Shown here: one piece after another, positions 9,760-16,234 of the stretch | Numbering within the stretch: position 1 is the stretch's first letter | Layout of the letters: every line of letters begins with the position of its first letter | From: Flavobacteriales bacterium | GTDB lineage: Bacteria; Bacteroidota; Bacteroidia; Flavobacteriales; BACL11 | NCBI GenBank assembly: GCA_012960835.1 | Contig: DUAL01000030.1 | Span: forward strand, 11,270 to 44,950 | Length of the DNA: 33,681 bases | Direction: 5' to 3' | Program-made: the position numbers and the translations under genes | Notes under the pieces: generated by a model | Told to the model about the DNA's origin: nothing | What the model saw: only the letters and a program-made list of their open reading frames with translations | Databases searched by the model: none

Positions 9760-9767
9760 CAAAGATA
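9760..9767 (-). promoter_or_regulatory. -7 box for the riboswitch-btuB transcript
   Basis: The minus strand reads TATCTTTG. A transcription start near 9755 would place the whole cobalamin aptamer at the 5' end of the mRNA, which is independent support for both calls. Confidence 0.6.
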
Positions 9768-9805
9768 AAAATAGTTTGTAGTTGGCTATTGTTAGTTGTA
9801 AGTTT

Positions 9806-10651
9806 TTAGAAAACAGAATTAGATATTTCCAAACTCTTCTCCAGCGCTACCCTATTCAATCCTAAATCCTCAGTAAAATAAGTAATTAGTTTTTCGGTTG
9901 GCATATTTCCTGTAAGTTTATCTTCAGCCATTGGGCAGCCCCCGTATCCTTTTAAAGCTGCATCAAATCTTCTGCACCCATTTTGATAGGCAGCATTTAC
10001 TTTTTCCTCCCAAGTATCAGGGGTAGTATGGAAATGAGCTCCAAATTCTATTGTTGGGTATTCTTTTATTAAAGTACTGAAAAGTGGCGCAATATTTGCA
10101 GGGTTTGAAACTCCAATAGTATCCGATAAAGCAACTATATTCACTTCTAAATGGTGCAGTTTTTCCGTTAGTTCCGCTACTACATCAGGATGGTAATTCT
10201 CTTTATAAGGATTCCCAAAGGCCATGGACAGATACACAACCAATTCCTTCTTGTTTTTAACTGATAAATTCTGAATTTCTTCTACAATAGTGAGCGCCTG
10301 AACAATACTTTTATTCGTATTTCTTTGTTGAAACTGCTCAGAAACTGAAAGCGGAAAACCTAAGTAATTGATTTCCTCAAAATGACAAGCATCAGTAGCC
10401 CCTCTTGTATTTGCGATAATAGCTAATAGTTTACTAGAAGTATTTTCTAAGTCTAAACTAGATAATACTTCAGCAGTATCCTTTAATTGAGGAATAGCTT
10501 TAGGCGAAACAAAAGAACCAAAATCAATCGTATCAAACCCTACTTTTAACAATTGATTGATGTATGCAATTTTGGTATAAGTGGGAATAAACGCACTGAT
10601 TCCTTGCATTACATCTCTTGGACATTCTACTATTTTTATTGCAGAACTCAT
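9806..10651 (-). CDS. mvaB: Hydroxymethylglutaryl-CoA lyase
   Basis: HMG-CoA lyase cleaves 3-hydroxy-3-methylglutaryl-CoA to acetyl-CoA and acetoacetate, the last step of leucine breakdown. The HMGL-like TIM barrel of 281 residues shows [11 protein letters not shown] near the N-terminus (catalytic Arg-Asp pair), the metal-binding GAHFHTT, and the catalytic-cysteine loop [19 protein letters not shown] near the C-terminus. The start overlaps the pyrD stop by four bases (ATGA). No other leucine-catabolism gene is in the window. Homologous aldolases such as HOA or citramalate synthases share the fold, but the GGCPMA loop favours HMG-CoA lyase. Confidence 0.92.
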   Translation of the reverse strand: MSSAIKIVECPRDVMQGISAFIPTYTKIAYINQLLKVGFDTIDFGSFVSPKAIPQLKDTAEVLSSLDLENTSSKLLAIIANTRGATDACHFEEINYLGFPLSVSEQFQQRNTNKSIVQALTIVEEIQNLSVKNKKELVVYLSMAFGNPYKENYHPDVVAELTEKLHHLEVNIVALSDTIGVSNPANIAPLFSTLIKEYPTIEFGAHFHTTPDTWEEKVNAAYQNGCRRFDAALKGYGGCPMAEDKLTGNMPTEKLITYFTEDLGLNRVALEKSLEISNSVF

Positions 10652-11676
10652 CTTTTAATTATCGCTTTGTTTATTCTTTTAATAAGTGCTGACCCCTCAT
10701 AAATAAAGCCTGTATATACCTGCACCAAAGTAGCTCCTGCATCTAGTTTTTCTAGCGCATCTTCAGCAGAGTGGATACCACCTACCCCAATAATTGGGAA
10801 TGCTTTATTCGATTTATCCGCTAAGTACTTAATCACTTCAGTTGACCTAGCTTTAAGCGGCTTACCACTCAAGCCCCCATTACCAATGGCCTCCACCTTA
10901 GTTTTATTCGTTTTAAGTCCTTTTCTACCAATGGTTGTATTAGTTGCCACTACGCCATCAATTTTAGTGTCAGCCACAATTGCTATGATATCATCCAATT
11001 GCTCATTGGTTAAATCTGGGGCAATCTTTAATAAAATTGGTTTTCTTTTTTCTTTCTGATTATTAATTTTTTGCAAACTATTGAGTAATGCTGTTAATGG
11101 CTCTTTCTCCTGTAAATCCCTTAATCCTGGTGTGTTTGGAGAACTTACATTCACTGCAAAATAATCAACATAAGGAAACAATTTCTCAAAACAGATCTCA
11201 TAATCGGCTACTACGTTTTCGTTTGGCGTAACTTTATTTTTTCCAATATTTCCTCCAATAATAATGTTGGACTTTTTTCTTCTTAATCTAGCAACTACAG
11301 CCTCAATCCCTTCATTATTAAAACCCATTCGGTTGATAAGTGCATTGTCTTCTTTTAAGCGGAATAGCCTAGGCTTAGGATTACCCTCTTGAGGTAAAGG
11401 GGTTACGGTTCCTATCTCTACAAATCCAAAACCAAAGGATGCTAATTCATCAAACAGTTTTGCATCTTTATCAAAACCTGCTGCCAAACCAACTGGGTTT
11501 TCAAATTTTATTCCGAAAACTTCTCTAACTAATTTAGGATGGCTAACTTTAAACAGCAAGCGCCATGTCCACATTTTAAGCGGGACTATTGCCCCAATTT
11601 TTATGGCTTTGAAGGAGATATGATGTATAAATTCAGGATTGAAAAGAAATAAAATCGGACGGAATAATTTATACAT
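10648..11676 (-). CDS. pyrD: Dihydroorotate dehydrogenase (quinone), class 2
   Basis: PyrD oxidises dihydroorotate to orotate in pyrimidine synthesis and passes electrons to membrane quinone. The 342 residues include the class 2 N-terminal helical extension ([22 protein letters not shown]) that attaches the enzyme to the membrane. FMN and substrate motifs follow: [42 protein letters not shown] (catalytic serine), and [27 protein letters not shown] box lies 14 nt before the ATG, predicting a leader of about 10 nt. It is coupled to the HMG-CoA lyase gene by a four-base overlap. Confidence 0.97.
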   Translation of the reverse strand: MYKLFRPILFLFNPEFIHHISFKAIKIGAIVPLKMWTWRLLFKVSHPKLVREVFGIKFENPVGLAAGFDKDAKLFDELASFGFGFVEIGTVTPLPQEGNPKPRLFRLKEDNALINRMGFNNEGIEAVVARLRRKKSNIIIGGNIGKNKVTPNENVVADYEICFEKLFPYVDYFAVNVSSPNTPGLRDLQEKEPLTALLNSLQKINNQKEKRKPILLKIAPDLTNEQLDDIIAIVADTKIDGVVATNTTIGRKGLKTNKTKVEAIGNGGLSGKPLKARSTEVIKYLADKSNKAFPIIGVGGIHSAEDALEKLDAGATLVQVYTGFIYEGSALIKRINKAIIKR

Positions 11677-11690
11677 GAAAGATTTTTAAG

Positions 11691-11698
11691 CAAAAATA
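11691..11698 (-). promoter_or_regulatory. -7 box for pyrD
   Basis: The minus strand reads TATTTTTG in the 38-nt gap between the XRE gene and pyrD. A start near 11686 would give a leader of about 10 nt. Confidence 0.5.
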
Positions 11699-11714
11699 CA
11701 AGATTGATTAAAAT

Positions 11715-12014
11715 TTACGCCTTTAACTCCTCAAAAGATTTATCATCATAAAAAACAACTACTTTTCCTATGGATTTAAAGAATTTTACTTCCTGTTGCT
11801 TTTGATTTTCTTGCATATAACCAATACCCGTAATGAGCCAATTGGCATTTAAGTCAGGATAACTATGCAATAGTTTCTGTAAAAAATCAATACTCGGCTT
11901 GTTTCTGCCGGAAAGTATGTGCGAAATAGTAGCACGGTTAACCCCAATATTATCAGCCAATGCTGAGGACTTTAAGCTCTCTGATTCCATCCAATTTTTA
12001 AGTCTATTATTCAT
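11715..12014 (-). CDS. Small XRE-family transcriptional regulator
   Basis: This 99-residue DNA-binding protein has a helix-turn-helix at residues 15-50 (SSALADNIGVNRATISHILS followed by GRNKPSIDFLQKLL). The segment NANWLITGIGYMQ is a common extension in XRE regulators of this phylum. The C-terminal tail is short, with no recognisable sensor domain. Upstream are a TATATTTG box (12051-12058) and two TTTACAAATGT dyads, one between that box and the ATG, suggesting autorepression. The targets are unknown. It is separated from pyrD by a pyrD promoter-like box, so the two may not be co-regulated. Confidence 0.88.
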   Translation of the reverse strand: MNNRLKNWMESESLKSSALADNIGVNRATISHILSGRNKPSIDFLQKLLHSYPDLNANWLITGIGYMQENQKQQEVKFFKSIGKVVVFYDDKSFEELKA

Positions 12015-12025
12015 TTATTTTATTA

Positions 12026-12039
12026 TTTACAAATGTTAA
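12026..12039. promoter_or_regulatory. Dyad TTTACA-AA-TGTTAA, possible XRE operator
   Basis: An imperfect inverted repeat lies between the predicted transcription start (near 12046) and the start codon of the XRE gene. It shares the 11-mer TTTACAAATGT with the perfect dyad at 12216-12229. Binding here would block transcription. The region is very AT-rich, so chance remains possible. Confidence 0.35.
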
Positions 12040-12050
12040 TAGCAAAACTA

Positions 12051-12058
12051 CAAATATA
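12051..12058 (-). promoter_or_regulatory. -7 box for the XRE regulator
   Basis: The minus strand reads TATATTTG, 36 nt upstream of the start codon, with a predicted leader of about 32 nt that contains the 12026-12039 dyad. Confidence 0.45.
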
Positions 12059-12215
12059 TTTTAATTTACCAAATTATTTTAACTTAATCATGGTTAATTA
12101 CTATACCTAGTACTTGATATAAAAAATATAACTGATTGATTTTTAAATATTTTTATTATATTTAATTAATTCAATGCAATAATATGAATTTATAGCTGAT
12201 TTTAGTACTATTTTG

Positions 12216-12229
12216 TTTACAAATGTAAA
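12216..12229. promoter_or_regulatory. Perfect dyad TTTACA-AA-TGTAAA
   Basis: A perfect 6+6 inverted repeat sits in the AT-rich 273-bp gap between the XRE gene and the outer-membrane protein gene. On the minus strand it includes TACATTTG, which also fits the -7 box, so it could be a distal promoter overlapped by an operator. Nothing else in 12059-12287 looks coding. Confidence 0.35.
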
Positions 12230-12287
12230 TTATTTTAGAAAATACCCTGTAGATTTGTATGTTAATTGTAGTAAATTGAAAATATTT

Positions 12288-13013
12288 CTACCCTACTCTC
12301 CAACTAAATCCAACTGACACGTAATTCATTTTATGATTCAATCCTAAACCAAATGAATAATCAAGTTGGAAATGATTATTCAAAAGATAGGTTAGACCTG
12401 TATTAATTGAAGATGTTTGATTACCCAAACCTATAAATTCACCAAAAGGTTCAATATAAATACTAACTGATTCACTTACTATACTACCAAGCACTATAGA
12501 ATAAGTATAAATTTCATTATCTTTAGATAAATAATTATACCCTATATTGCAAGCAATTCCTATCTCATCGTTTAAATCTTTAGAGATACAAAATTTATTA
12601 ATCATTTGCACTTCCTTATTGCTTAGCTCATTGCTTCCAGTTGGTAAAGTAAGATGAGACAAAATTGCACAATTAACAGAATTATTATGAAATAATTCTA
12701 CTTTTACCCCTAATTCTAAATCACTAACCAAAAACTTACCAATCTTACCTTGATAAAACTTAATCTGATTAAGAAGCCTTAATTCAACACCTTTATAAAT
12801 TCCATACCTAAAAAGGTTTGATGGTAATGATATGTTTCTATTTGTTTTATCTTCACCAATATATTCTATTAACAAACCGCTTTCAATCTGCAACTGACCA
12901 ACCTCTACTGAAAACGAACTCTCTGTTTGGTCTGGTCTATCGGTAATGATTGATTGAGAAAATATTAAAGAATTAACTGTTATTAATACAATAAATATTA
13001 AACTTAGCTTCAT
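12288..13013 (-). CDS. Outer-membrane transporter-like protein (Phenol_MetA_deg-like)
   Basis: This is a predicted outer-membrane beta-barrel of 241 residues. The signal peptide MKLSLIFIVLITVNSLIFSQ is followed by SIITDRPDQTESS, a phrase typical of the MetA-pathway 'transporter' family in Bacteroidota, then by alternating strands ending NYVSVGFSWRVG. The track starts at 13040, but a TATTTTTG box at 13030-13037 falls inside that extension, so the ATG at 13013 is preferred. It is divergent from a DtxR regulator and ZIP transporter, with a DtxR-like dyad between them. A role in metal passage across the outer membrane is a reasonable but unproven inference. Confidence 0.72.
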   Translation of the reverse strand: MKLSLIFIVLITVNSLIFSQSIITDRPDQTESSFSVEVGQLQIESGLLIEYIGEDKTNRNISLPSNLFRYGIYKGVELRLLNQIKFYQGKIGKFLVSDLELGVKVELFHNNSVNCAILSHLTLPTGSNELSNKEVQMINKFCISKDLNDEIGIACNIGYNYLSKDNEIYTYSIVLGSIVSESVSIYIEPFGEFIGLGNQTSSINTGLTYLLNNHFQLDYSFGLGLNHKMNYVSVGFSWRVG

Positions 13014-13029
13014 AATAGTAATTTTAATG

Positions 13030-13037
13030 CAAAAATA
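13030..13037 (-). promoter_or_regulatory. -7 box for the outer-membrane protein gene
   Basis: The minus strand reads TATTTTTG, with a predicted start near 13025 and a 12-nt leader. The dyad at 13043-13060 lies 5 bp upstream, where a bound repressor would cover the polymerase site. Confidence 0.5.
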
Positions 13038-13042
13038 CAAAT

Positions 13043-13060
13043 ATTTAGACGTATCTAAAT
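13043..13060. promoter_or_regulatory. Operator-like dyad ATTTAGA-CGTA-TCTAAAT
   Basis: This perfect 7+7 inverted repeat with a four-base centre resembles the TTTAGG...CCTAAA-type operators of the DtxR/MntR family. It lies between the outer-membrane protein gene and the dtxR-like gene, close to the promoter box of the former. The neighbouring DtxR regulator is the obvious candidate to bind it. Confidence 0.65.
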
Positions 13061-13084
13061 TTTTATTTATACTAATTTAATTCT

Positions 13085-13092
13085 TATGTTTG
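13085..13092 (+). promoter_or_regulatory. -7 box for dtxR-zip, predicted leaderless
   Basis: TATGTTTG is followed by CAGC and then the ATG of the regulator. It is the same 4-nt spacing seen at prmC, ribD and smpB. Confidence 0.5.
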
Positions 13093-13096
13093 CAGC

Positions 13097-13753
13097 ATGA
13101 TTACCTTAACAGAAGAAAATTATTTAAAAGCCATTTTAGCCATCAGTTTGAATACTGATGGAAAAGTTTCTACGAATGCAATAGCAAATGAAATTGGCAC
13201 TTCTGCTGCCTCTGTTTCGGATATGTTAAAAAAGTTACAGGACAAGAAACTCATTAAATATGAAAAATACAAAGGAGTAATTTTAAGTAAAAAAGGGGAA
13301 AGTAAGGCCACAAATATCCTCAGGAAACACAGACTATGGGAAACTTTTTTAGTGAATAAATTAGCATTTGGCTGGGGAGAAGTACATGATGTAGCCGAGC
13401 AATTGGAACATATAAAATCAGAAGAATTAGTTGACAGATTGGATGCTTTTTTAAATCATCCTAAATTTGATCCTCATGGAGAGCCTATCCCAACAAAAAA
13501 TGGAAAGATTCCCAAAAGCAACACCATTCCATTAAATGAATTGACCAATGGAACCAATGGGAAAGTGATGGGCGTTACCTTAGATGAAAAAACATTTCTG
13601 GATTATCTGACCAAACTCAATATCAGTATAGGAACAGAAATTGAACTTTTAGAAACCATCCGTTTTGATCAATCCTTAAGTATAAAAGTAGCAAAACAAA
13701 CCCAGCACATCAGCAGTGATGTAGCCAAACACCTTTTAATTAAAATAATCTAA
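13097..13753 (+). CDS. DtxR/MntR-family metal-dependent transcriptional regulator
   Basis: This metal-sensing repressor of 218 residues has a winged helix at about residues 5-65, including ANEIGTSAASVSDMLKKLQ. The dimerisation and metal domain has RKHRLWETFL and EVHDVAEQLEHIKSEELVDRL. H78, E82, H97, E101, E104 and H105 are plausible ligands. The position of DtxR Cys102 is a glutamate here, as in MntR. The position of DtxR Met10 or MntR Asp8 is an asparagine, so iron versus manganese cannot be decided. DPHGEPIP and a C-terminal FeoA/SH3-like domain (about 150-218) complete the family layout. It is the first gene of an operon with a ZIP transporter (4-nt gap). Confidence 0.93.
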   Translation: MITLTEENYLKAILAISLNTDGKVSTNAIANEIGTSAASVSDMLKKLQDKKLIKYEKYKGVILSKKGESKATNILRKHRLWETFLVNKLAFGWGEVHDVAEQLEHIKSEELVDRLDAFLNHPKFDPHGEPIPTKNGKIPKSNTIPLNELTNGTNGKVMGVTLDEKTFLDYLTKLNISIGTEIELLETIRFDQSLSIKVAKQTQHISSDVAKHLLIKII

Positions 13754-13757
13754 ACAA

Positions 13758-14624
13758 ATGGAGAATTACGAATTATACAAATGGTTTATTCAGCAAAGCC
13801 CAATCATGCAGGCGCTTTATGCAGGGCTTTTCACTTGGGGATTAACCGCAATTGGTGCCGCATTGGTTTTCTTATTCAAAACAAGTAACCGTAAAGCATT
13901 AGATATTTCACTAGGATTTACAGGTGGAGTAATGATAGCTGCTAGTTTCTGGTCATTACTTGCCCCTTCCATTGCTTATGTAGAAATGCAAAATGAAATG
14001 GGACTTTCTGATTCCCCATCATGGTTTGCCCCAGCAGTAGGCTTCTTTTTAGGGGCTGTTTTTTTGTTTGGATTAGATAAAATAATACCTCACTTACACA
14101 TTTTCGCTAAAAGAGAAGAAGCTGAAGGAGTAGAAACTAATTGGAGAAAGACCATACTTTTAGTATTAGCAATTGCACTACACAACATCCCGGAAGGATT
14201 GGCAGTTGGAGTTGCATTTGGCGCACTTGCCAACCCTGAACTTTTAGGGATGGAAGGTCATTCTGTTTTCACCATTGGATCGGCAATTGCACTAGCAATA
14301 GGAATTGGAATACAAAATTTTCCAGAAGGATTTGCGGTATCTATGCCTCTTAGAAGGCAAGGTCTTAGCAGATGGAAATCATGGAAATGGGGACAACTTT
14401 CTGCCATTGTAGAACCTGTTTTTGCAGTAATTGGTGCAGCCATAGTAATGCAAGTATTGCCTATTTTACCGTATGCCCTAGCCTTTGCTGCTGGTGCTAT
14501 GATTTTTATTGTGGTGGAGGAAGTAATTCCTGAAAGCCAAAGAGGTGGTCATACTGATCTTGCCACTATGGGACTTATACTAGGGTTTATTGTAATGATG
14601 GTACTGGATGTCGCACTTGGATAG
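13758..14624 (+). CDS. ZIP-family metal transporter (GufA-like)
   Basis: This 288-residue inner-membrane divalent metal transporter has about eight membrane segments. The two ZIP signatures are LHNIPEGLAVG (about residues 141-151) and IQNFPEGFAVS (185-195), which line the metal path. The cytoplasmic loop contains HLHIFAKRE (112-120), a small histidine-bearing segment. It directly follows the DtxR-type regulator, so metal-controlled expression is likely. ZIP proteins carry Zn, Fe or Mn; the sequence does not tell which. No terminator with a strong GC stem follows; the gap to smpB holds an AT-rich inverted repeat. Confidence 0.93.
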   Translation: MENYELYKWFIQQSPIMQALYAGLFTWGLTAIGAALVFLFKTSNRKALDISLGFTGGVMIAASFWSLLAPSIAYVEMQNEMGLSDSPSWFAPAVGFFLGAVFLFGLDKIIPHLHIFAKREEAEGVETNWRKTILLVLAIALHNIPEGLAVGVAFGALANPELLGMEGHSVFTIGSAIALAIGIGIQNFPEGFAVSMPLRRQGLSRWKSWKWGQLSAIVEPVFAVIGAAIVMQVLPILPYALAFAAGAMIFIVVEEVIPESQRGGHTDLATMGLILGFIVMMVLDVALG

Positions 14625-14634
14625 ATTCTTAATT

Positions 14635-14689
14635 TGCTGATTTGATAATATGCTAATTAATAAATTATCATCAAATTAATATTTCAGCA
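14635..14689. repeat. AT-rich nested inverted repeat between zip and smpB
   Basis: TGCTGA (14635-14640) pairs with TCAGCA (14684-14689), and inside them TTTGATAAT pairs with ATTATCATCAAA with a small slip. The wording resembles short dispersed repeats common in intergenic DNA of this phylum. It may form a hairpin in the transcript end of zip. Only one copy is in the window. Confidence 0.45.
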
Positions 14690-14706
14690 CATCAGTACAT
14701 TTTTTC

Positions 14707-14714
14707 TATCTTTG
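14707..14714 (+). promoter_or_regulatory. -7 box for smpB, predicted leaderless
   Basis: TATCTTTG is followed by CAAT and then the ATG of smpB, again with a 4-nt gap. Confidence 0.5.
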
Positions 14715-14718
14715 CAAT

Positions 14719-15174
14719 ATGTCATCCAAGGTAAATATCAAAAACCGTAAAGCATCATTCGAATATCAATTTATTGATAAATATGTAGCTGGAATAATGC
14801 TGCTTGGTACTGAAATAAAGTCAATTCGGAACAACCAAGCCAATATTTCGGATGCTCATTGCGTTTTTATTGAGGACGAACTATTTGTAAGAAATTTGCA
14901 CATAGCGGAATATAGCAATGGAGGGCACAACAATCATGAGCCTAAAAGAGAGAGAAAACTACTGTTGAATCGGCAGGAGCTTGGTAAAATGATAGGCAAG
15001 GTAAAAGAAAAAGGAATGTCCGTTATCCCTATTCGTTTGTTCATCAATGATAAAGGAAAGGCAAAATTGGAAATTGCACTCGCTAAGGGTAAAAAGATTT
15101 ATGACAAAAGAGAAAGCATAAAAGAGAAAGACCAAAAACGCGACATTGCAAGGGAACAATCTACTAGAAAATAA
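14719..15174 (+). CDS. smpB: SsrA-binding protein SmpB
   Basis: SmpB binds tmRNA and brings it to stalled ribosomes for trans-translation. The 151-residue length is normal. It begins NIKNRKASFEYQFIDKYVAGI, followed by the signature LGTEIKSIRNNQANISDAHC, and by EPKRERKLLLNRQEL in the middle. It has the basic tail KIYDKRESIKEKDQKRDIAR, which enters the ribosomal decoding site. It appears to be a single-gene unit with its own -7 box, ending 3 nt before the 3' end of a convergent tRNA gene. Confidence 0.98.
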   Translation: MSSKVNIKNRKASFEYQFIDKYVAGIMLLGTEIKSIRNNQANISDAHCVFIEDELFVRNLHIAEYSNGGHNNHEPKRERKLLLNRQELGKMIGKVKEKGMSVIPIRLFINDKGKAKLEIALAKGKKIYDKRESIKEKDQKRDIAREQSTRK

Positions 15175-15177
15175 AAG

Positions 15178-15251
15178 TGACTCTGGAGGGAGTCGAACCC
15201 CCAACCTCCTGATCCGTAGTCAGGTGCTCTATCCAATTAAGCTACAGAGCC
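15178..15251 (-). tRNA. tRNA-Arg (anticodon ACG)
   Basis: The minus strand folds as a complete 74-nt tRNA. The acceptor GGCTCTG pairs with CAGAGTC (one G-T pair), the D-arm is GCTTAATTGGATAGAGC, and the anticodon stem CCTGA/TCAGG has loop CTACGGA. The T-arm is GGGGG-TTCGACT-CCCTC, and the discriminator is A. CCA is not encoded. The anticodon ACG (read as ICG after editing) decodes CGN arginine codons. A TATCTTTG box lies 14 nt upstream. Confidence 0.97.
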
Positions 15252-15265
15252 ATCTTTTGAGGGCG

Positions 15266-15273
15266 CAAAGATA
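15266..15273 (-). promoter_or_regulatory. -7 box for tRNA-Arg
   Basis: The minus strand reads TATCTTTG; transcription would begin near 15261, about 10 nt before the mature 5' end of the tRNA. Confidence 0.55.
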
Positions 15274-15300
15274 ATTAACTAAAAATAGTAGATAAAATTT

Positions 15301-15570
15301 TTATACGATTTCTACATCCAAATCATATTGATTTAGATCGTTTTTAAAAGAAAGCAAGTCCTTAAATTTTCCAGTTTTAATAATACAAGAACCATTATAA
15401 TGGGTGATAGTTGCGCATTGTTCTGCCTGAATTGGATCATGCTCACAAATAGCTACAAGGCAATCGATAACATGATCAAAACTATTAAAATCATCATTAA
15501 TTAAAACCAACTTTTTCTGGTCAACTAATTGCTTTTTTCCTTTGGGTGAGAGATGGGGATTATATTTCAT
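15301..15570 (-). CDS. clpS: ATP-dependent Clp protease adaptor ClpS
   Basis: ClpS delivers N-degron substrates to the ClpAP or ClpCP protease. This 89-residue protein has the core LVLINDDFNSFDHVIDCLVAI, in which the NDD region lines the N-degron pocket. It also has CATITHYNGSCIIKTG, matching the helper surface for the Clp ATPase. The N-terminal extension before the core is short. It follows plsY by 3 nt at the end of the long tpiA-region operon. No strong terminator is visible before the tRNA gene. Confidence 0.92.
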   Translation of the reverse strand: MKYNPHLSPKGKKQLVDQKKLVLINDDFNSFDHVIDCLVAICEHDPIQAEQCATITHYNGSCIIKTGKFKDLLSFKNDLNQYDLDVEIV

Positions 15571-15573
15571 AAT

Positions 15574-16212
15574 TTATTTTTTACCGAATTTAGCTTTATT
15601 TTCTTCTCGTCTTATTAGCCTTTCAATATTTTTTTGGTGAGTTATTAACGAGAGAATGGGGACAAATATGGAAAATATGATTAAAGAAGAGTTAGTATTA
15701 TTCATTCCTAATATAACAATTACGATAAAAGGAAATGCCAATGATGCAATAATTGAACTTAAAGAAACATACTTACTTATAAGAAAAGCAATAACAAAAA
15801 CTAGGGCAGAAAGTAAAGCCGCCTGCCAGTAAATTCCTAACATAAAGCCAAGCATAGTAGCGATACCTTTTCCACCCCTGAAACCCGTATAAATAGGGAA
15901 CAGATGCCCTATTACAGCTGCAATACCAAAAACTAATTTTAGCTCAAAAAACTTTTCATCTGACAAGAGCTGATTATCAGTAACAAAATAAACAAGATTT
16001 ACAGCTAACCATCCCTTTAAAATATCCATTAGCAAAACAGGAACACCTGCTTTTGCCCCTAAAGTTCTGAAAGTATTAGTAGCGCCAGCATTACCACTTC
16101 CGTATTCTCTTACATCCGTATTGTAAAAAGTTCGCCCCAGCCAAACAGCTGATGGAAATGCTCCAATTAGATACGCAAAAGTTAAAAATAATATGTTTTC
16201 AGTAGTTAGCAT
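15574..16212 (-). CDS. plsY: Glycerol-3-phosphate acyltransferase PlsY
   Basis: PlsY transfers an acyl group from acyl-phosphate to glycerol-3-phosphate, the first step of membrane phospholipid synthesis. This 212-residue inner-membrane protein has several membrane helices. The three family motifs are visible: AYLIGAFPSAVWLGR, YGSGNAGATNTFRTLG (residues about 36-51) and FRGGKGIATMLG. The acyl-phosphate producer PlsX is not in the window. It lies 22 nt after the giant exported protein gene and 3 nt before clpS, so it is probably co-transcribed with both. Confidence 0.97.
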   Translation of the reverse strand: MLTTENILFLTFAYLIGAFPSAVWLGRTFYNTDVREYGSGNAGATNTFRTLGAKAGVPVLLMDILKGWLAVNLVYFVTDNQLLSDEKFFELKLVFGIAAVIGHLFPIYTGFRGGKGIATMLGFMLGIYWQAALLSALVFVIAFLISKYVSLSSIIASLAFPFIVIVILGMNNTNSSLIIFSIFVPILSLITHQKNIERLIRREENKAKFGKK

Positions 16213-16234
16213 TTAAAGTTCGGCAATATAGTAA

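Noticed and set aside
9768-9800. Near-repeat of TAGTTGGCTATTGTTAGTTGT type after the HMG-CoA lyase gene
   Set aside because: Short and imperfect; it looks like low-complexity DNA and has no second copy in the window.
12059-12287. Possible small gene in the AT-rich gap
   Set aside because: Only very short frames with frequent stops on both strands; no start with a plausible promoter position.
14959-15204. 81-aa minus-strand ORF overlapping smpB and the tRNA
   Set aside because: It is antisense to smpB and runs into the 3' part of tRNA-Arg; it has no domain features and is a shadow frame.
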